In this document: piece by piece, positions 49,951 to 58,771 of the stretch
Position numbering within the stretch: position 1 is the first letter of the stretch
How the letters are laid out: the number at the start of each line of letters is the position of its first letter
NCBI RefSeq assembly: GCF_003289965.1
Contig: NZ_QMBQ01000001.1
Span: 434,001 to 498,000 of the forward strand
DNA from: Mesorhizobium atlanticum
GTDB taxonomy: Bacteria > Pseudomonadota > Alphaproteobacteria > Rhizobiales > Rhizobiaceae
DNA: 64,000 bases
Direction: 5' to 3'
Made by a program: the position numbers and the translations under genes
The notes under the pieces: model-generated
Seen by the model: only the letters and a program-made list of their open reading frames with translations
Told to the model about the DNA's origin: nothing
Database searches by the model: none

Positions 49951-50337
49951 ATGACCCGGGAGGATATTGGCGGTCTCTATCGGGGCTACATCGTCTGCCT
50001 GAACGAGCAGGATTGGGACAGTCTCGGCCGCTTCGTCGGCGAGGAGGTCCAGTATAATGGCGAGACGATCGGGCTTTCGGGCTACCGCCGTATGCTGGAA
50101 AGCGATTTCGAGGCCATTCCCGACCTGCGCTTCAACATCGAGCTTCTGATCTCGGAGCCGCCGCGCGTGGCGGCGCGCCTGCATTTCGACTGCCGGCCCA
50201 AGGGCATGCTGTTCGGCCTGCCGGTCCACGGCAAGCGGATTTCCTTCGCCGAGAACGTCTTTTACGAGTTCCAGGACGGGCGGATTCGTGAAGTCTGGTC
50301 GGTGATCGACAAGGCTGCGATTCAGGCTCAACTTTAG
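49951..50337 (+). CDS. SnoaL-like / ester cyclase family protein
   Basis: A 128-residue single-domain protein of the NTF2-like SnoaL type. The order of elements fits: IGGLYRGYIVCLNEQDWDSL (first helices), GRFVGEEVQYNGETIGLSGY, IPDLRFNIELLISEPPRVAA (strands), HGKRISFAENVFYEFQDGRI and REVWSVIDK at the end. Rhizobial members are annotated ester cyclase; no substrate is known. ATG 49951 follows AGGAG by 9 nt. Stands alone, convergent with the DUF3168 gene. Confidence 0.82.
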   Translation: MTREDIGGLYRGYIVCLNEQDWDSLGRFVGEEVQYNGETIGLSGYRRMLESDFEAIPDLRFNIELLISEPPRVAARLHFDCRPKGMLFGLPVHGKRISFAENVFYEFQDGRIREVWSVIDKAAIQAQL

Positions 50338-50347
50338 AGCCGAATGC

Positions 50348-50755
50348 TCAGGCGCTTTCCTGCGTCAGCGCGCGAAAACGCAGCAATCCATGATGGACCG
50401 CAAGGTCCTCGTCATAGCGAGCCTCGGCGAATTCCAGCGACAGGCGCGTCTGGCCGCGCGAGCCGATCGAGAATGCCGCGCCGTCGAGCCGCGCCCTGAT
50501 GCTTTCCATGATGAGGCGTGTCTCGGCCTCGCCCTGGGCTTTCGACCAGATATGCAAGGTGACCAGTTGGTCACTGTCGTTGTCGGCGCCGGTCTCGAGG
50601 TCGAAGGCGCTGGTGCGGCCGTAAGTGACGTTCGGAAAGGCAGCCTTGTCGCTCGCCTGCTCGAGCAAGCCGGAGCCGCCGAGCAACGCCGAGAGCGACG
50701 CATCGGTCTTCAGCCTCAGGAACAAGGCCTGCATCAAATCGCCAGGCGCCGTCAT
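50348..50755 (-). CDS. Orphan DUF3168 (phage/GTA tail-completion) protein
   Basis: A 135-residue protein of the DUF3168 family: LMQALFLRLKTDASLSALLG, the aromatic turn AFPNVTYGRTSAFDLETGAD, VTLHIWSKAQGEAETRLIME, and a C-terminal VHHGLLRFRALTQ. Members complete or cap the tail tube of lambdoid phages and gene transfer agents. No capsid, portal or other tail gene is present here. GC and codon use look like the host chromosome. It may be a fragment of a GTA cluster or a domesticated copy. Confidence 0.82.
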   Translation of the reverse strand: MTAPGDLMQALFLRLKTDASLSALLGGSGLLEQASDKAAFPNVTYGRTSAFDLETGADNDSDQLVTLHIWSKAQGEAETRLIMESIRARLDGAAFSIGSRGQTRLSLEFAEARYDEDLAVHHGLLRFRALTQESA

Positions 50756-50892
50756 CTACCGTCCATCGCCAATACATATCTCCTCACGCTGCCCGGCAAC
50801 CTAGCCGCGCTCGCGATCCGATGCCAGATCGCGAATCGTTTTGACTATAAAGTGAATGGCGAAGGTCTCGAATTTATTACGTTTTCGTCAAA

Positions 50893-52446
50893 TCAGGAGA
50901 CCGGCGCGGCGCCGCCTTCTTCGGTGCGCCTGGCAATGAACTCGTCGAGCACGCCCGCGGTGGCGGCAGGGGAGGCCGGCGGCTGGAAGTCGGAAAGAAT
51001 CCGCTTCCAGATGCCGGTCGCACGCTCCGTCGCCGTCTTCGAACCGGATTGCGTCCAGTTGCCGAAATTCGACCAGTCGGCGACCAGCGGCTCATAGAAG
51101 GCGGTGCGGTAGCGCGACATGGTGTGAGCGGCGGAGAAGAAGTGGCCGCCCGGCTGCACTTCGGCGATGGCCTCGAAGCCGATCGCATCCTCGTCGCCCG
51201 GGGTCTTCGCGCAAAGCTCCGCGACCGTCTGCAAGGCCTCGATATCGGTGATCAGCTTTTCGAAGGAAACGCTCAACCCGCCTTCCAGCCAGCCGGCGGC
51301 ATGGATGCAGACGGTCGCGCCGGCCAGCACCGAGCCCCACAGCGCGAACTGCGTCTCGTGCGCCGCCTGCGCGTCGGAGATATTGGCGGCGCTGCCGCCG
51401 CCGGACCGCCAGGGCAGGCCGGTGAAGCGGGCGAGCTGGCCCGCGCCCAGCGTGGCCTTGACGTGTTCCGGCGTGCCGAAGGCGGGCGCGCCGGACTTCA
51501 TATCAACATTGGAGGAGAAGGAGCCGTAGACCACCGGCGCGCCGGGGCGCGCGATCTGGGCCAGCGTCAGGCCGGCCAGCGCCTCGGCATGCTGCAGCGT
51601 CAAGGCGCCGGCGACCGTGATCGGCGCCATGGCGCCCGCCAGGCAAAAAGGCGTGATGATCGATATCTGGCCGGCGCGGGCGAAGTCGATGATGCCCTGC
51701 GCCATCGGGATGTCGAGCTGGCGCGGCGAGTTGGTGTTGATGACCGTATAGCTATGGGCGCTGCTCACGAACTCGTCCTCGGAGAGGCCGCGCGCCAACC
51801 GGATCATCTCGAAACTGTCCTCGACCTGCGGCGTGCCGCGGGCAAAGACGAAAGGTACCTTGTCGGACAGCGTCAGTTGCGCACGGCCGGTGGCATAGTG
51901 GCGAAAGCGCGTGTCGACGTCCTGCGGCTCGACGCAGGGGCCGAGCATATGCAGCACGTCGAAATGCTGCACGAGCCGGATGAAATCCTCAAAGGCCTGA
52001 AGCGTGCCCGGCCGCCGGCCTCGCTCGAGATCGGTGACGTTGGGCGCGCCGCAGCCGGCAAGGAACGTCATCGTGCCGAGCTCGAGATCGAGATCGCGGG
52101 AACGGTCTCCGGCCCGCGCCGGGATCGATCGCGGCGCCGACGCAAGCGCGGCCGTCACGATATCGCGGCCGATCTTGACCATCTGGCTGTCCTCATCGAC
52201 CAGCGCGCCGGCCCGGGCAAAGATGGCGCGCGCCTCGGGCAGCAGCACCTTGATGCCGAGTTCCTCCAGCACGCGCAGCGCGGTGTCATGGATCGCCGCA
52301 ACCTGGTCGTTGGAAAAGACCGGCTGTGGCGCGAACGCGTTCTTCAGCGAATGGTAATTCGGGCGGCGGCTCGATTCGCTGCCGGCCTCGCCGGTGCGGC
52401 CGCGTCGACGCTCGCGCCTCAGGTCGCGTGCGGCATCTTCAATCAT
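50893..52446 (-). CDS. MttB-family (trimethylamine/glycine betaine) methyltransferase without pyrrolysine
   Basis: A 517-residue TIM-barrel protein of the MttB superfamily. N-terminal FSNDQVAAIHDTALRVLEEL, then LAGCGAPNVTDLERGRRPGT, NTNSPRQLDIPMAQGIIDFA, AGAMAPITVAGALTLQHAEA, and a C-terminal TMSRYRTAFYEPLVADWSNF. There is no in-frame amber codon, so it is of the non-pyrrolysine type, whose best studied member demethylates glycine betaine to dimethylglycine with a corrinoid acceptor. No corrinoid protein is adjacent. It starts 12 bp after the DMGDH/GcvT-like gene and is cotranscribed with it. Substrate is inferred only from context. Confidence 0.88.
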   Translation of the reverse strand: MIEDAARDLRRERRRGRTGEAGSESSRRPNYHSLKNAFAPQPVFSNDQVAAIHDTALRVLEELGIKVLLPEARAIFARAGALVDEDSQMVKIGRDIVTAALASAPRSIPARAGDRSRDLDLELGTMTFLAGCGAPNVTDLERGRRPGTLQAFEDFIRLVQHFDVLHMLGPCVEPQDVDTRFRHYATGRAQLTLSDKVPFVFARGTPQVEDSFEMIRLARGLSEDEFVSSAHSYTVINTNSPRQLDIPMAQGIIDFARAGQISIITPFCLAGAMAPITVAGALTLQHAEALAGLTLAQIARPGAPVVYGSFSSNVDMKSGAPAFGTPEHVKATLGAGQLARFTGLPWRSGGGSAANISDAQAAHETQFALWGSVLAGATVCIHAAGWLEGGLSVSFEKLITDIEALQTVAELCAKTPGDEDAIGFEAIAEVQPGGHFFSAAHTMSRYRTAFYEPLVADWSNFGNWTQSGSKTATERATGIWKRILSDFQPPASPAATAGVLDEFIARRTEEGGAAPVS

Positions 52447-52458
52447 GGCAGCTCCTCC

Positions 52459-54870
52459 TCATTGCCGCATCGCCTTGCCTTCCGGGTCGTAGGGCGAGGC
52501 AGCGATGACGCGCGCCAGCCGTTCGACCCCGACAATGTGTATGGAAAGCTCGGTGCCCTCCCCGGCGAAATCGTCATCGAGCAACGCCAGGGCGACGCTC
52601 TTGCCGATGCTGTAGCCGTAGCCGCCGGAGGTGACGAAGCCGACGCGTCGGCCCTTGGACCAGACCGGCTCGAAGCCGCTGGCGTCGGCGTCGACGGCAT
52701 CGACCTCCAGCGTCACGATCCGTCGTGACACGCCAGCCGCTTTCTCCTTCAGTGCCGCGTCGCGGCCGATGAAATCGCCCTTGTCGAAAGCGATGAAGCG
52801 GTCGAGCCCGGTCTGGCCGGGCGTGTAGCCTTGCGTGAATTCGCGCGACCAGATGCCGAAACTCTTTTCCAGCCGGAGCGAATGCAGCGCGTAGTAGCCG
52901 ATCTCGGCCAGGCCGAGGTCTTCGCCGGCGGCAAGCAGCGTCTCGCGCAGCGTCGAATGCAAAGTGGCCGGGCAGTTGATCTCGAAGCCGAGCTCGCCGG
53001 CGATGGACAGCCTTGCTACCCGGGCTCGCACCATGCCGATGTCGAACACGCCGCAAGCCATGAAAGGCGTCGCCTCGGCGGAGAGGTCCTGATGCGTGGT
53101 GCGTTCGAGGATCTTTCGTGCATTCGGTCCGGTGACCAGGAAACCGGATGTGGCATCGGAAATGTCGGTAACCGTGACGCCATCCCTCAGATGGGTCTCG
53201 AACCAGCGCATGTGGAATTCGCGCAAATAGTAGGAGCCCATGACCCAGTATTCGCCGCCGCCCCAGTTGAGCACGGTGAGGTCGCCCTTCAGCCGGCCGT
53301 CGGAGCCAAGCATCGGCGCGAGCTTCGCCCGGCCGGGTTTCGGCAACTTGCAGGCAAGCAGCCGGTCGAGCCACGCCTCTGCTCCAGGGCCTGACACGGC
53401 ATAACGCGAGAAGGCCGTGGTATCGACGAGGCCGGCGGCGCGGCGCACCTGCAGCACCTCGTCGCCGACGATGTCGAAGGCGTTGGAGCGCTTCAGCGTC
53501 GTCTCCTCGCGGAACCCCATCGGCGCGAAATAGGCCGGGATCTCCAGGCCCCAGGATGCCGTCCATTCGGCGCCGGCGGCGCTCATGCCGTCATAGGCGC
53601 CCGGGCGCTTCAGCGGTCGGCCGGCGGGCAGGCGCTCATTGGGGAAGGTCATGACGAAGCGGCGGGCATAGAACTGCCGCGTCGTCTGCCTGAGATATTC
53701 GCGGTTGGCGGCGAAGGCGCCGTAGCGGGCGATGTCCATGCCGAAGATGTCGGCTTCCGGTTCGCCATGGATCATCCACTCGGCCAGCGACTTGCCGACG
53801 CCGCCGCCCTGGCTGAAGCCGGCCATGACGCCGCAGGCGACCCAGTAGTTCTTCAACCCCCTGACCGGGCCGACGAGCGGATTGCCGTCCGGCGTGAAGG
53901 TGAAGGCGCCGTTGACCCATTTGCGGATGCCGGCCGTGGCCAGGCAGGGAAAGCGCTCATAGGCCTTGGCAAGCTCGGGACTGATGCGATCGATATCCTC
54001 GGGGATCAGCTCGATGCCGTAATCCCAAGGCGCGCCGTCCATGTTCCAGTGTTTCGGGTTCTGCTCGTAAACGCCGAGCAGCACGCCTTTGCGCTCCTGA
54101 CGCAGATAGGCGAAGCCGTCGAGATCGACGGCAAGGCCGAGTTCCCTGTCGAGCGCCGCCACCTCGGGAATGTCCTCGGTGACGAAATAATGATGCTCCA
54201 TCGGCGTCACCGGCAGGTCGACGCCGGCCATCAGCCCGACCTGCTTGGCCCAAAGACCGCCGGCGTTGACGACATGCTCGGCGACGATCGTGCCCTTCTC
54301 GGTGACGACGTTCCAGCCGCCGTCGGCGCGCTGCTTCAGCTCGACGACGCGGTTGCGCAGGATGACGTCCGCGCCGCGCTTCCTGGCGGCGCCCGCATAG
54401 GCGTGCGTGGTGCCATAAGGGTCGAGATGGCCCTCGTTGGAATCATAGAGGCCGCCCAGCACGCCGCTGACATCGACGATCGGGCAGATCTCCTTGATTT
54501 CCTGCGGCGTCACCAGCCGCGCCGTCTCGATGCCGACCGATTGGAACACCGCCCAGGCCGATTTCAGCCATTCCCAGCGCTGCGGGTCGCTCGCCATGTT
54601 GACGCCGCCGGTCATGTGCAGGCCGGCATTCTGGCCGGACTCGGCCTCGATCTCGCGATAGAGCTTGATGGTGTAGTCCTGCAGCGCGGCGACATTGGGA
54701 TCGGCGTTGAGCGCGTGGAATCCGGCCGCCGCATGCCAGGTCGAGCCCGCCGTCAGCTCGGCGCGTTCGATCAGCGCCACATCGCTCCAACCAAAACGCG
54801 TCAAGTGATAGAGCACCGAGGCGCCGACCACGCCTCCGCCGATGACCACTGCCCGGTAATGCGACTTCAC
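52459..54870 (-). CDS. FAD-dependent dimethylglycine/sarcosine dehydrogenase-like enzyme with GcvT domains
   Basis: An 803-residue fusion. The DAO-type FAD domain starts with VVIGGGVVGASVLYHLTRFG and the covalent-flavin-type TAGSTWHAAAGFH, and contains GYGY-like substrate segments (LDRELGLAVDLDGFAYLRQE). A linker FAO_M-type region follows, then the aminomethyltransferase (GcvT) domains (ERTTHQDLSAEATPFMACG, ELGFEINCPATLHSTLRETL, FIAFDKGDFIGRDAALKEKA) expected to bind tetrahydrofolate. Such enzymes oxidatively demethylate N-methylglycines and pass the one-carbon unit to folate. GTG 54870 has GAGAGGG upstream; starting further upstream would overlap the operator. Confidence 0.92.
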   Translation of the reverse strand: MKSHYRAVVIGGGVVGASVLYHLTRFGWSDVALIERAELTAGSTWHAAAGFHALNADPNVAALQDYTIKLYREIEAESGQNAGLHMTGGVNMASDPQRWEWLKSAWAVFQSVGIETARLVTPQEIKEICPIVDVSGVLGGLYDSNEGHLDPYGTTHAYAGAARKRGADVILRNRVVELKQRADGGWNVVTEKGTIVAEHVVNAGGLWAKQVGLMAGVDLPVTPMEHHYFVTEDIPEVAALDRELGLAVDLDGFAYLRQERKGVLLGVYEQNPKHWNMDGAPWDYGIELIPEDIDRISPELAKAYERFPCLATAGIRKWVNGAFTFTPDGNPLVGPVRGLKNYWVACGVMAGFSQGGGVGKSLAEWMIHGEPEADIFGMDIARYGAFAANREYLRQTTRQFYARRFVMTFPNERLPAGRPLKRPGAYDGMSAAGAEWTASWGLEIPAYFAPMGFREETTLKRSNAFDIVGDEVLQVRRAAGLVDTTAFSRYAVSGPGAEAWLDRLLACKLPKPGRAKLAPMLGSDGRLKGDLTVLNWGGGEYWVMGSYYLREFHMRWFETHLRDGVTVTDISDATSGFLVTGPNARKILERTTHQDLSAEATPFMACGVFDIGMVRARVARLSIAGELGFEINCPATLHSTLRETLLAAGEDLGLAEIGYYALHSLRLEKSFGIWSREFTQGYTPGQTGLDRFIAFDKGDFIGRDAALKEKAAGVSRRIVTLEVDAVDADASGFEPVWSKGRRVGFVTSGGYGYSIGKSVALALLDDDFAGEGTELSIHIVGVERLARVIAASPYDPEGKAMRQ

Positions 54871-54910
54871 GAGCCCTCTCCCTCTCGTTGGAGGCTCCAA
54901 GATACATCTC

Positions 54911-54942
54911 CTGGACATATGTGTCTAGACACTTCTGTCCAG
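54911..54942. promoter_or_regulatory. 32-bp near-perfect palindrome, candidate operator of the adjacent TetR regulator
   Basis: Left arm ctggacatatgtgtct and right arm agacacttctgtccag are reverse complements at 14 of 16 positions, without a spacer. It lies in the gap between the divergent catabolic operon (GTG 54870) and the regulator (ATG 54981), where an operator controlling both would be expected. The two half-sites each contain GGACA and TGTC, suggesting two dimers. Confidence 0.75.
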
Positions 54943-54980
54943 AGCTTGCGCGCCGCCCCGTGCCATGTCACTTGTTCGTC

Positions 54981-55619
54981 ATGACCATGATCGCTTCCCA
55001 GGACGAGCCGGCGCCCGGCAACATCAAGGTGACCCGCGCGGACTGGATCAATCTCGCGCTGCAAACGCTGATCTCCGACGGCATCGAGAGCGTGCGCGTG
55101 CTGACGCTGGGACAGAAGCTCGGCGTCTCGCGCTCGAGCTTCTACTGGTATTTCGAAAGCCGGCAGGACCTGCTCGACCAACTGCTCAAGCATTGGCACG
55201 AGACCAACACCACGGCGATCGTCGAGCGGGCGCGCCGGCCGGCCGACACCATCATCATGAGTGTGATGAACGTCTTCGAATGCTGGGCCGACGAGCGCCT
55301 GTTCGATCCCAGGCTCGATTTCGCCGTCCGCGAGTGGGCAAGGCGCTCGGATGACGTGCGGCGCATGATCGACAAGGCCGACGAGGAGCGTCTGCTTGCC
55401 ATACGCGACATGTACCGCCGGCACGGCTATGAGAGCGAGGACGCCTTCATCCGCGCCCGCGTCCTCTATTACATGCAGATCGGCTACTACGTGCTTGACC
55501 TCAAGGAACCGGTCGAGGCGCGCGTCAGCCATCTCGCCGCCTATCTGCGCTCCTTCACCGGACTGGAGCCGAGCGAGGCGGATGTGGCGCATTTCATGCG
55601 CTTCATCGCGGCGCGGTGA
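54981..55619 (+). CDS. TetR family regulator divergent from the MttB/DMGDH-type operon
   Basis: A 212-residue protein. The helix-turn-helix region is VLTLGQKLGVSRSSFYWYFE followed by SRQDLLDQLLKHW; the C-terminal half is helical with several Trp/Tyr (CWADERLFDPRLDFAVREWA, VLYYMQIGYYVL). ATG 54981 (MTMIASQ) is used because a longer frame to 54888 would read through the palindromic operator; ATG 54987 is also possible. It most likely represses its own gene and the divergent operon, with a methylated amine or its product as inducer (inference). Confidence 0.87.
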   Translation: MTMIASQDEPAPGNIKVTRADWINLALQTLISDGIESVRVLTLGQKLGVSRSSFYWYFESRQDLLDQLLKHWHETNTTAIVERARRPADTIIMSVMNVFECWADERLFDPRLDFAVREWARRSDDVRRMIDKADEERLLAIRDMYRRHGYESEDAFIRARVLYYMQIGYYVLDLKEPVEARVSHLAAYLRSFTGLEPSEADVAHFMRFIAAR

Positions 55620-55634
55620 TATCGCTCTGCGTAT

Positions 55635-55744
55635 TTGTTTTACGCAATTGCGGACGGAAAACCGCTACACAGTTTTCCTGGAATTGCTCCAGGCTGACGC
55701 AATTCCGGACGGAAAGCCGCTACACACTTTTCCTGGAATTGCTC
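55635..55744. repeat. Two tandem RIME-type repeat fragments
   Basis: Two copies (about 55635-55690 and 55696-55744) of the core acgcaattccggacgg / cttttcctggaattgc, the same as one half of the element at 17133-17235. Each copy is a dyad, ttccggacggaaa against ttttcctggaa. The first copy has small substitutions (ttgcgg for ttccgg). They fill the gap between the TetR gene and the penicillin-binding protein gene. Confidence 0.75.
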
Positions 55745-55895
55745 AGGGCACAATCAACCATGGCGTTCAACAAAGCCCGGGTGTGGCTTCGCTGCCCTTG
55801 TGAGTGGTGCTAAAATGGTCGATTAGTCTGGCAGGGAGGGCGCCCCGGAACTGCCACGGCTGTTTCGGGCGGAAGTGCCGGGGTGGAATTCTGGA

Positions 55896-58052
55896 ATGGA
55901 CAATCCCTCTAAGCCACGCAGGAGAAGAGGCCGGATCGCTTCGGCGCTTCTCGCCGTGGACGCGTGGCTCGACAGCTCGCTCTACGAGATCGGTTTCAAG
56001 GCGCGCGAATTCTGGGAAGCGGCGACCATCTTTTCCCGCCGCTTCCGTGTGCATGGCTGGCGTCGCGCCATCATCGAGGTGCTGAGCGAGGGCTTCACCA
56101 TGGGCGCCGGCGGCTTCGTGGTGCTGCTCGCGCTTGCCATGCCCGCCTTCGACATCACCACCGGCGACTGGCGCAACCAGGGCGACTTCGCCGTCACCTT
56201 CCTCGACCGCTACGGCAATGAGATCGGCCAGCGCGGCATCATCCAGCGCGATTCCGTGCCGGTCGACGAGATGCCGGACATCGTCATCAAGGCGGTGCTG
56301 GCGACGGAGGACCGGCGTTTCTTCGACCATTACGGCATCGACGTGCTGGGCCTGTCGCGCGCGATCTTCGAGAACGTGCGCGCCAATTCGGTGGTCCAGG
56401 GCGGCTCGAGCATCACGCAGCAGCTGGCCAAGAACCTGTTCCTGTCCAACGAGCGCACGCTCGAGCGCAAGATCAAGGAAGCTTTCCTGTCGCTGTGGCT
56501 GGAAGCGAACCTCTCCAAGAAAGAGATCCTGCAGCTCTATCTCGATCGCGCCTATATGGGCGGCGGCACGTTCGGTATCGAGGCGGCGGCGGATTTCTAT
56601 TTCGGCAAGAGCGTCAAGGATCTGAGCCTTGCCGAGGCGGCGATGCTGGCCGGCCTGTTCAAGGCGCCGACCAAATACGCCCCGCACATCAACCTGCCGG
56701 CGGCGCGCGCGCGCGCCAATGTGGTGCTGTCCAACCTTGTCGACGCCGGCTTCATGACCGAAGGCCAGGTGCTGCAGGCGCGGCTGCATCCGGCCGACGT
56801 CGTCGACCGCGGCGAGCAGAAGAGCCCGGACTACTTCCTCGACTGGGCCTTCGACGAGGTCAAGAAGATCGCCAAGCCCGGCCAGCATTCGCTGGTCGCC
56901 CACACGACCTTCGACGCCAACATCCAGAAGGCTGCCGAGGAGTCGGTCGAGTTCCATCTGCGGCAATTCGGCAAGGAATACAACGTCACCGAAGGCGCGG
57001 TGGTGGTGATCGAGACCAATGGCGCGGTGCGCGCCATCGTCGGCGGCCGCGACTATGGCGCCAGCCAGTTCAACCGCGCCACCAAGGCGCTGCGCCAGAC
57101 GGGCTCATCGTTCAAGCCCTATGTCTATGCCACCGCGATGGAGCACGGCTTCACGCCGGACTCGGTCGTGTCGGGCGGCGCCATCAGCTGGGGCAGCTGG
57201 TCGCCGCACAATTACAGCGGCGGATCGGCCGGCAACGTGACGCTGCTCACGGCGATCGCCAAGTCGATCAACACGGTGCCGGTGCGGCTCGCCAAGGATT
57301 ACCTCGGCATCGGTCCGATCAAGGCAATGGCCGAATCGATGGGTGTCGAATCGCCGCTGGAATCGCACAAGACCATGGTGCTCGGCACATCCGGCATGAC
57401 GGTGATGGACCAGGCGACCGGCTATAGCGTCTTTGCCCAGAACGGTTTCGTCGGCTCGCGCCACGGCATCACCCAGCTCGTCACCCGCACCGGCGAGGTG
57501 GTCTATGACTGGGCCAAGGATGCGCCGCCGCCACACCGGGTGCTGTCGGAAAAGGCGCTGAAATACATGAACACCATGCTGGCGGCGGTGCCGGTCATCG
57601 GCACGGCGCGGCGCGCCCAGCTCCCCAACATCGTCGTCGCCGGCAAGACCGGCACCACGCAATCCTACCGCGACGCCTGGTTCGTCGGCTTCACCGGCAA
57701 CTACACGGCGGCCGTCTGGCTGGGCAATGACGACTTCACGGCAACCAACAAGATGACCGGCGGCTCGCTGCCGGCGATGGTCTGGCAGCGCCTGATGGTC
57801 TATGCGCACCAGAACATCGACCTGAAGCCTATCCCCGGTCTCGACCATCCGTTCGTCGACCCGGAGGTCGCGGCCAAGGCAGAGGAAGCGGCGAAGAAGG
57901 AAGCCGACGCCACGGCGGCGCAGGCCGAGGCCGAACGGCCGCCGGTGCTTTCCAGCCGCACCACCCAGACGCTGAGGGACATGACCAAGGCGTTCCAGGC
58001 CGCGCCCGTGCTCGATGCGCCCGCCCTGCCGGAAACGCTTTCGGCGCTTTAA
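55896..58052 (+). CDS. Class A penicillin-binding protein (PBP1A-type transglycosylase/transpeptidase)
   Basis: A 718-residue protein. A basic cytoplasmic N-terminus and one membrane helix (GAGGFVVLLALAMPAFDI) precede the GT51 transglycosylase domain with catalytic Glu in VLATEDRRFFDHYGID (near 138) and QGGSSITQQLAKNLFLSNER. The transpeptidase domain has SxxK in QTGSSFKPYVYA (near 404), SxN in AIAKSINTVP and KTG in VVAGKTGTTQSYRDAW. The C-terminal tail is Ala/Glu-rich. It polymerises and crosslinks peptidoglycan in the periplasm. ATG 55896 (MDNPSKPRRRRG) is preferred over one 21 nt upstream. Confidence 0.94.
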   Translation: MDNPSKPRRRRGRIASALLAVDAWLDSSLYEIGFKAREFWEAATIFSRRFRVHGWRRAIIEVLSEGFTMGAGGFVVLLALAMPAFDITTGDWRNQGDFAVTFLDRYGNEIGQRGIIQRDSVPVDEMPDIVIKAVLATEDRRFFDHYGIDVLGLSRAIFENVRANSVVQGGSSITQQLAKNLFLSNERTLERKIKEAFLSLWLEANLSKKEILQLYLDRAYMGGGTFGIEAAADFYFGKSVKDLSLAEAAMLAGLFKAPTKYAPHINLPAARARANVVLSNLVDAGFMTEGQVLQARLHPADVVDRGEQKSPDYFLDWAFDEVKKIAKPGQHSLVAHTTFDANIQKAAEESVEFHLRQFGKEYNVTEGAVVVIETNGAVRAIVGGRDYGASQFNRATKALRQTGSSFKPYVYATAMEHGFTPDSVVSGGAISWGSWSPHNYSGGSAGNVTLLTAIAKSINTVPVRLAKDYLGIGPIKAMAESMGVESPLESHKTMVLGTSGMTVMDQATGYSVFAQNGFVGSRHGITQLVTRTGEVVYDWAKDAPPPHRVLSEKALKYMNTMLAAVPVIGTARRAQLPNIVVAGKTGTTQSYRDAWFVGFTGNYTAAVWLGNDDFTATNKMTGGSLPAMVWQRLMVYAHQNIDLKPIPGLDHPFVDPEVAAKAEEAAKKEADATAAQAEAERPPVLSSRTTQTLRDMTKAFQAAPVLDAPALPETLSAL

Positions 58053-58186
58053 GGCGTGTTGATATTCAGGTGAGGCCGCCCTGACCCAAATCTCAACACA
58101 CCTTGGAGCGGCCCTCATGCGAAGCCGGCTTGCCACGGCACCCCGCGCCGCGATATCCCGGGCAACCTCCTCTGTTTGCGGCTCTC

Positions 58187-58771
58187 ATGCTCAAGAACGC
58201 CATCCTGACGCTGCTTTCGCTTGCCATAGCCATCGGGCTTGGGGGCTACAGCGTCTGGTATGCGCTCAACGCGCAGGACGGCGTCGGGGCGATCCGCATC
58301 GGCCAATGGACCGCTTTCCCCGAAGTCGGGACTTTAGCCGCCGATCCCTATTCCAAGGCGCGCGTGGCGCGCGAGGGCGTGCTGGCGCTCGGCCAGGCCG
58401 AGGGGCTTGCCTTCGTCGCCGAGCGCGACGATGCGGGCGAGCCGCTGAGGCGCGAATGCACCTACACGATCGAAGGCAGTTATCCGACCGCTCGCTTCTG
58501 GACGCTCTACGCCGCCGACCAGTCGCTTGGCGTGATCGACACCGGCAAGCCGAGGCAGGCGGCGCTGCAGTCCTACCAAGTGCTGCGCCGGCCCGACAAT
58601 TCCGTCGTCATTTCGGTCGGCAATCGCCCTGCGCCTGGCAACTGGCTGCTCACCGGCGGATCCGGGAAGATGTATTTCGTGCTGACCTTCTACGACACCC
58701 CGATAGCCTCGAGCACCGGCCTCTCCGACGTGACGCTGCCGCGCATCCTGAAGGCGGGCTGCAATGCGTAG
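58187..58771 (+). CDS. DUF1214 family membrane-anchored protein
   Basis: A 194-residue protein with one N-terminal anchor (AILTLLSLAIAIGLGGYSVW) and a periplasmic DUF1214 domain (LAADPYSKARVAREGVLALG, ECTYTIEGSYPTARFWTLYA, NSVVISVGNRPAPGNWLLTG, FVLTFYDTPI). ATG 58187 begins at the anchor. The next gene, DUF1254, overlaps its end by 8 bp; the pair is a regular rhizobial arrangement and the two domains occur fused in other bacteria, so they probably act as one unit. Function unknown. Confidence 0.87.
   Translation: MLKNAILTLLSLAIAIGLGGYSVWYALNAQDGVGAIRIGQWTAFPEVGTLAADPYSKARVAREGVLALGQAEGLAFVAERDDAGEPLRRECTYTIEGSYPTARFWTLYAADQSLGVIDTGKPRQAALQSYQVLRRPDNSVVISVGNRPAPGNWLLTGGSGKMYFVLTFYDTPIASSTGLSDVTLPRILKAGCNA

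Noticed and set aside
50893..52446. In-frame amber (pyrrolysine) codon in the MttB homologue
   Set aside because: The frame is continuous without an internal TAG, so it is a non-pyrrolysine member.
51049..52728. Long plus-strand open frame of 559 codons
   Set aside because: It is antisense to the MttB-like gene and the end of the DMGDH/GcvT-like gene, with no recognisable domain.
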